This document shows positions 59,545 to 64,000 of a DNA stretch of 64,000 nt, piece by piece. Location of the stretch: NCBI RefSeq assembly GCF_014641595.1, contig NZ_BMIA01000002.1:1736001-1800000 (forward strand), read 5' to 3'. This DNA is from Dyadobacter endophyticus. GTDB taxonomy: Bacteria > Bacteroidota > Bacteroidia > Cytophagales > Spirosomataceae. The notes below the pieces were generated by a model. The model was given only the letters and a program-made list of their open reading frames with translations, was not told the DNA's origin and did no database searches. Every line of letters begins with the position of its first letter. The stretch's first letter is position 1. A program made the translations under genes and the position numbers.

Positions 59545-61983
59545 CTACTCGTTTCGCAGGCTTTTCACAGGATTCGCCAACGCGGCTTTAACACTCTGGA
59601 AGCCGACGGTAGCCAGGGCAATGGCCACAGCTAAAAAACCCGCCAGCGCGAAGACCCACCACTCAATATCGGTCCGGTAAGCAAAGCCCTGCAACCAACG
59701 GTCCATGGCATACCACGCAATGGGCGACGCGATCAGAATGGAAACCAGGACTGGTTTTAGAAAATCTCTGGCCAGCAAAGTTGTAATGCCGGCTACGGAA
59801 GCACCCATCACTTTGCGCACACCGATCTCTTTGGTACGCTGTTCAGCCGCGAAAACGCTAAGCCCGAAAAGGCCTAAGCAGGCAATCAGGACAGCTACGG
59901 TGGCGAAACATGTGAACAACTGCCCGATACGCTGTTCGGTGCGGTATAGCGCATCGAACTCATCGCTCAAAAACGTGTATTCAAAAGGCCTGCCGGGTGC
60001 TGTTTTCTTCCATATTGTCTCCATCGATTGCAGGGTGGAGCCAATGTCAGCCATATTCAACCGAAACGAGACGGCCTCCAGTGACATTTTTTCAACACTG
60101 CTGCTTCCCAGCATTTTTCCATTGATCACCAGCGCCACCGGCTCAATCGTCGCTCTCAGCGATTCATAATGGAAGTCCTGCACCACGCCGATGATCGTCA
60201 GCTGCTCTCCACCCGACTTGTGAATCGTTTTACCGATCGGCTGTGCGTACCCCAGGCGTTTGGCGGCGCTTTCGTTGATAACGACGCCGGTACTATCGGC
60301 GATCCGGGCTCGCTCAAAATTTCGCCCCTGCACCAGTCTCAGTTCAAGCGTCGGAATGTAGTCCGGATCGACCTTCCATTCCTGCATATTGACCGATTGC
60401 TTCTGATCAGTTGTTCCGGCCGGATACCACATATCGTTCCAACGATTGGACGCCACGGGCAGAAAGCCACTCACCGAACCCATTTTTACCGCCGAATTCC
60501 GCAGTACTTCCTGCTTGAAGGTAAAAATGTCCGATTCTGTCGTTTCACTCGTTTTGACGACAACCACCTGGTCTTTGGTAAATCCTATCTTTTTCGTTTG
60601 AATATAATGGAGCTGCTGATGAATAAGCAGTGTACCGATGATCAGTAACACAGACAGCGAAAATTGGAATACCACCAAAAAACCACGAAGGTTATAGCTC
60701 CCCGGAGCTAGCCATAACTTACTTTTCAGCACCTCGATAGGCTGGAAAGAAGACAAAAGGAAGGCCGGATAAAGCCCCGCCAATACACCCACCAAAACGA
60801 TTCCCGAAACGAAGTAGCCAATGGACAGCGTATCGGCAACTTGGCTAATAGATAACGACTTGGCCGCCAGACTGTTAAAATCAGGCAATAGCAGGTATAC
60901 CAATCCGATCCCGACCACCGACGCGAGCGCCGTAAACAATAGGGATTCGGCGAGAAACTGACCTATCAGATCCGCCCGGGTCGAGCCCATCACTTTACGG
61001 ACGCCCACTTCCCGCGCCCGTTTGGCCGAGCGGGCTGTCGATAGATTGATAAAATTAAAGACGGCGATCAGCAAGATAAAGAAAGCGATGCCCAGGAAAA
61101 GGTAAATGTACTCGATGCTGTTGTTGGGTAACAACTCCCCCTCGCGGTCGGAATGAAGGTGAATATCCAACAATGGCATCAGCGAATAGCTGAAATTGTT
61201 CCCTGCTTTGCGGGTTTCAGCCAGGGATGTTTGAAAAAACCGCCGCAGCGCCGGATCCATGTAGGTTTGAAGCACCCGCTCGAATTTGGCCTCTACCGAT
61301 TGGGGATCGGTTCCGGGCCGGAGCAACAGATAGGTATTAAAAACGTGGTTTCCCCATTTGTTAACCTTCGCTTCCGCGGTTTCATGCAGCGGCAGCAGAA
61401 AATCGGCCTGGAAGTGCGACTGAGCTGGAATATCAGCGATAACAGCGGTCACGCGCCTTACCTGGTCGGTGTCGAAAATGAGCGTGCGGTCGAGCGCATT
61501 CGAAGCACCAAAATATTTTTTGGCCATTCGCTGGGTAATCACCACCGAATTGGGTTCGGCCAGTGCTTTCTTAGGGTTTCCGGCAATAACCGGCAGGGTA
61601 AATACATCGAAAACAGTCGAGTCGGCATAGAGTACCCGCTGCTCCCGGATGGCGGACTTGCTACCCTTTACCAAATGGCTCCCATATTTCCCCAAACGGG
61701 TCGTTTCTTCTATCTCCGGAAAGTCCCGTTTAAGCGTCTGCCCCATTGGAGTAGGTGCAACGGCAACTTTGGCTTCTTTCTGGGAATACGTGATATCGCC
61801 GTTTATTCGATAAATCCGGTCGGATTTCTGATTAAAGCGGTCGTAGCGCAGCTCATCCATCACATAAAGAATACTGAGCAGGCTGACAGCCAGCCCAAGC
61901 GCGAGGCCAAAAATGGTTATAGCCGAATAGACCTTACTTTGCGTCAGGTTCCGGTAAGCGATTTTGATATATTTCTGGTGCAT
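59545..61983 (-). CDS. FtsX/MacB-type ABC transporter permease
   Basis: From the ATG at 61983 (MHQKYIKIAYRNLTQSKVYSAITIFGLALGL) the protein has 812 residues. The frame extends to 62115 without a better start. It has two MacB-like periplasmic parts and eight membrane segments in two FtsX halves (NLSTARSAKRAREVGVRKVMGSTRADLIGQFLAES at about 330, and AAEQRTKEIGVRKVMGASVAGITTLLARDFLKPV near 710). The cognate ATPase is not adjacent, as is common for such permeases in Bacteroidota. Substrate is unknown; antimicrobial or lipoprotein export is typical of the family. Confidence 0.93.
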   Translation of the reverse strand: MHQKYIKIAYRNLTQSKVYSAITIFGLALGLAVSLLSILYVMDELRYDRFNQKSDRIYRINGDITYSQKEAKVAVAPTPMGQTLKRDFPEIEETTRLGKYGSHLVKGSKSAIREQRVLYADSTVFDVFTLPVIAGNPKKALAEPNSVVITQRMAKKYFGASNALDRTLIFDTDQVRRVTAVIADIPAQSHFQADFLLPLHETAEAKVNKWGNHVFNTYLLLRPGTDPQSVEAKFERVLQTYMDPALRRFFQTSLAETRKAGNNFSYSLMPLLDIHLHSDREGELLPNNSIEYIYLFLGIAFFILLIAVFNFINLSTARSAKRAREVGVRKVMGSTRADLIGQFLAESLLFTALASVVGIGLVYLLLPDFNSLAAKSLSISQVADTLSIGYFVSGIVLVGVLAGLYPAFLLSSFQPIEVLKSKLWLAPGSYNLRGFLVVFQFSLSVLLIIGTLLIHQQLHYIQTKKIGFTKDQVVVVKTSETTESDIFTFKQEVLRNSAVKMGSVSGFLPVASNRWNDMWYPAGTTDQKQSVNMQEWKVDPDYIPTLELRLVQGRNFERARIADSTGVVINESAAKRLGYAQPIGKTIHKSGGEQLTIIGVVQDFHYESLRATIEPVALVINGKMLGSSSVEKMSLEAVSFRLNMADIGSTLQSMETIWKKTAPGRPFEYTFLSDEFDALYRTEQRIGQLFTCFATVAVLIACLGLFGLSVFAAEQRTKEIGVRKVMGASVAGITTLLARDFLKPVLVSILIASPIAWYAMDRWLQGFAYRTDIEWWVFALAGFLAVAIALATVGFQSVKAALANPVKSLRNE

Positions 61984-62084
61984 GGTTGAGTAGGTGGTAC
62001 AAATACCTCGCCAAACTTCAATAACCGGCCGGGATTCCTTGAAATGGGCTATTTTACACACGCAACCGCTGTGCATTTGTCCAT

Positions 62085-62423
62085 TTGCGGACAAGCGCAG
62101 TACAGAAGTGGACAAGGCAGCAAAAAGTTTTTTTACTGGAACAAAAAGAAAAGATTGATTCCGACATTTTGGAACAAGTTGCTGCTATACTTAAAATTCC
62201 GGCTGAGGCGATTCGAAATTTTGATGAGGAGAAGGCCATGAATATCATCTCCAATACATTTCAAAGCGGATCCTTTGTTGCAAATTCAGTCGAGACCTAT
62301 CATAATAACCCAATTGACAAACTCATTCAGCTTCACGAGGAGAAAATTGCATTGTACGAGAGGATGTTGAAGGAAAAGGATGAAATGATGCTGCGGTTGG
62401 AGCGGTTGATTGAGAAGAGGTAG
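62085..62423 (+). pseudogene. 5'-truncated HTH (XRE-type) regulator remnant
   Basis: The open frame (TTG start, no ATG in the first 50 codons) encodes KWTRQQKVFLLEQKEKIDSDILEQVAAILKIPAEAIRNFDEEKAMNI and then a coiled tail (PIDKLIQLHEEKIALYERMLKEKDEMMLRLERLIEKR). This matches the second half of a Bacteroidota XRE-type regulator, whose HTH normally starts with about 35 further residues including the first two helices. Those are absent in all frames between here and the permease start at 61983. It is most likely a decayed gene left by rearrangement, though a shortened protein cannot be excluded. Confidence 0.6.
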
Positions 62424-62492
62424 ATGCTGTGTAGTAGAGCTATAAAACATAGCTATTTCGACCCGCTCTTAGCAAACCAAGATCATTTTTTG

Positions 62493-62519
62493 TAAATTTG
62501 TGTACACGAAAACGTACAC
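62493..62519 (+). promoter_or_regulatory. Promoter and YefM-type operator of the toxin-antitoxin pair
   Basis: TAAATTTG (62493-62500) is an exact TAnnTTTG. The palindrome GTGTACAC (62500-62507) overlaps its end and contains TGTACA, the core known for YefM operators. A second half-site, GTACAC, lies at 62514-62519, just before the ATG at 62521. Antitoxin binding would cover the start site. Confidence 0.65.
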
Positions 62520-62520
62520 C

Positions 62521-62781
62521 ATGAGAATTATATCAGCTAGGGAATTTCGGGGGAAGCAGAAGGATTATCTGGATCTGGCCGAGAAGGAACGGGTGATCAT
62601 TCACCGGGGAAAGAACAAAAAATCAGTTTTACTCACGCCCATTGATGAAAATACTGAAACCGATGTCTTTTTCTCAGACCCGCAAATTCTGAATGCCATT
62701 AAGGAAGGTATTGAGGACGTTAAGGCTGGAAGAGTGACTTCCATCCGCGATCTCAAAAACATATGGGCAGATATTCTCTAA
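62521..62781 (+). CDS. Phd/YefM-family antitoxin
   Basis: From the ATG at 62521 (MRIISAREFRGKQKDYLDLAEKERVIIHRGKNKKSVLLTPIDE) the protein has 86 residues. The GTG seven codons upstream lies in the operator and is rejected. The N-terminal SAREFRGKQKDYLD is the Phd/YefM DNA-binding fold; the acidic C-terminal (IEDVKAGRVTSIRDLKNIWADIL) would bind and neutralise the toxin. It overlaps the toxin gene by 19 bp. Confidence 0.9.
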   Translation: MRIISAREFRGKQKDYLDLAEKERVIIHRGKNKKSVLLTPIDENTETDVFFSDPQILNAIKEGIEDVKAGRVTSIRDLKNIWADIL

Positions 62782-63044
62782 GTGTTTCGGAAAAAGCCAG
62801 AAAGGACCTTTCTTTTTTACATAAAACCGGTGGAAAAGTGCTCATCAAGCGAATTGATCGTATTTTCGAAGAGCTAAGTGAAAATCCTTACACGGGAATT
62901 GGCAAACCAGAACAGCTAAAAAGCAATCTTTCCGGCTTGTGGTCACGAAGAATTGACAAGAAGCATCGACTTGTGTATCAGATCATCGAGCAGACTGTAA
63001 CCGTATTCATAATCGCGGCAAAAGGGCATTACGAAGATAAGTGA
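62763..63044 (+). CDS. Txe/YoeB-family mRNA interferase toxin
   Basis: This 93-residue RelE-superfamily toxin shows GRYSLSVSEKARKDLSFLHKTG, PYTGIGKPEQLKSNLSGLWSRRIDKKHRLVYQI and AAKGHYEDK. The catalytic Arg, His and C-terminal Tyr of YoeB are present (RRIDKKHRLVY, GHY). YoeB binds the ribosome and cuts mRNA near start codons. It is translated with the upstream antitoxin through the overlap. The converging GMC gene ends 24 bp downstream. Confidence 0.92.
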   Translation: MGRYSLSVSEKARKDLSFLHKTGGKVLIKRIDRIFEELSENPYTGIGKPEQLKSNLSGLWSRRIDKKHRLVYQIIEQTVTVFIIAAKGHYEDK

Positions 63045-63068
63045 CATTATCGCGCGCTGGCATCTGCC

Positions 63069-64000
63069 TCACAAATTCTGCCGCTTCAACTCCCCCACAG
63101 CATAATCAGCGGCTCTTGCCGTCATAGCCATGTAAGTAATGGATGGGTTCACGCAGGAGGAAGATACCATCGCCGCACCGTCGGTGACGAACACATTTTT
63201 GCAGGCGTGCACCTGATTGAATTTGTTCAGCACTGAGCTTTTCGGGTCTTTGCCCATGCGGGCCGTGCCCATATCGTGAATGCCCAGGCCTGGATGCGTG
63301 TCTTGCCGGTTGAACCCGGTAACGTTTTTAAAACCTGCGATTTCCAGCATTTCCACCGCCGAAGCCATCATATCTTTTCGCATGGCCAGTTCATTTTCGC
63401 CAAAAGCGGCGTCGAAAACGATCATTGGAATGCCCCATTTGTCTTTCTTGTCCTTGTCCAAAAACATGCGGTTCGATGGATCGGGCAGGATTTCTCCGAA
63501 GCCGCCGAATCCCATTGTCCACGTGCCGGGGCGTGTCATATCTTCTTTGAAATTGGCGCCGAAACCATTCATCGTGATGCCCCGTTTCCAGTCGGTTTTA
63601 CTCGCACCTCCCTGGTAGCCGTAGCCCCGCAGGAAGTCCTTCTTATCGGCTCCCCAGTTCCTGAAACGCGGTATATACAACGCATTGGGCCTTTGACCAA
63701 AAATATAATCGTTTTCAAACCCTTCGACCGTCGCATTCGCGCCTACGCCCAGGTGATGGTCCATAATGTTCCTGCCAACCTGATCGCTATCGTTGCCAAG
63801 GCCGGTAGGAAAGCGATTGGATTTCGAGTTGAGTAAAAGCGCCGCCGAGTTCATGGAACCGGCATTCAGAAATACGATTTTTGCAAAAAACTCCTCCACG
63901 GCCATCGTGTTCTGGTTAATCACACGAACCCCTTTGGCCTTCTTCGTCTTTTCGTCGTAAATGATCTCGCTGGCAATGGTATCGTGCAGGACTGTCAGCT
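63069..64000 (-). CDS. GMC-family oxidoreductase, 5' end beyond the window
   Basis: The frame is open to the window end and contains the C-terminal part of a GMC flavoenzyme (about 310 residues). KIVFLNAGSMNSAALLLNSKS and GNDSDQVGRNIMDHHLG fit the substrate region. The catalytic-type His is in HPGLGIHDMGTARMG and the FAD-binding end in VTDGAAMVSSSCVNPSITYMAMTARAADYA. GMC oxidases dehydrogenate sugars or alcohols; this subgroup is usual in Bacteroidota with sugar 3-dehydrogenase or gluconate-type activity. The N-terminal FAD-binding domain is outside the window. Confidence 0.9.
   Translation of the reverse strand, partial: LTVLHDTIASEIIYDEKTKKAKGVRVINQNTMAVEEFFAKIVFLNAGSMNSAALLLNSKSNRFPTGLGNDSDQVGRNIMDHHLGVGANATVEGFENDYIFGQRPNALYIPRFRNWGADKKDFLRGYGYQGGASKTDWKRGITMNGFGANFKEDMTRPGTWTMGFGGFGEILPDPSNRMFLDKDKKDKWGIPMIVFDAAFGENELAMRKDMMASAVEMLEIAGFKNVTGFNRQDTHPGLGIHDMGTARMGKDPKSSVLNKFNQVHACKNVFVTDGAAMVSSSCVNPSITYMAMTARAADYAVGELKRQNL

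Overview
The window is a gene-dense chromosomal segment of a Bacteroidota member, most likely of the Cytophagales and close to Dyadobacter (genus is inference). Evidence: a SusC/SusD pair, type IX secretion genes (porU, porV) and a cargo protein with a C-terminal sorting domain, several Bacteroidota-specific families (DUF4290, DUF6089-type barrel, PspC-GIN proteins), many TAnnTTTG-type -7 promoter elements instead of TATAAT, and few Shine-Dalgarno sequences. Coding density is about 90 percent. No rRNA, tRNA, CRISPR array, complete IS element or prophage was recognised.

Layout. 1-4924 (minus): a four-gene trans-4-hydroxy-L-proline catabolic operon (deaminase, 2-oxoglutarate semialdehyde dehydrogenase, 2-epimerase, D-hydroxyproline dehydrogenase cut by the window edge). 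5349-15240 (plus): a Gfo/Idh/MocA oxidoreductase, then a SusC/SusD import pair behind a long leader with a LacI-type palindrome, a secreted SGNH esterase with a type IX sorting domain, and a propeller lipoprotein. 15305-19901 (minus): TIGR00266 protein, gltX, a RidA protein, a hotdog thioesterase and an outer-membrane barrel. 20035-25188: a YD-repeat lipoprotein, a PadR/PspC-GIN/GIN envelope-stress module with a probable autoregulatory operator, and a REP-like double palindrome. 25189-33192: folA, a PorU-like C25 peptidase, DUF4290, murA with Asp in place of the catalytic Cys, a DUF1080 protein and a photolyase.

33193-42189 (minus): an M16-like protein without its zinc motif, porV, porU, a SprT-like protein, a repeat-bearing small lipoprotein, a GGGP synthase-like protein and small membrane proteins. 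42203-45043 (minus): hisH-hisA-hisF-hisIE, preceded by what looks like a complete attenuator: promoter, a 20-codon leader peptide containing His-Leu-His-His, and an intrinsic terminator. 45324-59171 (plus): M14 carboxypeptidase, a TonB receptor plus TIG lipoprotein pair behind a promoter carrying three TAACAT repeats at exactly 11-bp spacing, HupE, an M1 peptidase, a D-2-hydroxyacid dehydrogenase, a GT-C membrane protein, a DMT transporter. 59280-64000: cold-shock protein, an FtsX-type permease, a 5'-truncated HTH regulator remnant, a YefM/YoeB-type toxin-antitoxin pair with a TGTACA operator, and the C-terminal part of a GMC oxidoreductase.

Working together: PorU and PorV process and anchor type IX cargo such as the esterase at 12108; the two TonB-dependent receptors import surface-captured nutrients; the hydroxyproline operon would feed 2-oxoglutarate into the TCA cycle. 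The less expected signals are regulatory: the his attenuator, the 11-bp-periodic promoter repeats, the PadR operator, the LacI-type palindrome, and several hairpin terminators placed immediately upstream of start codons.
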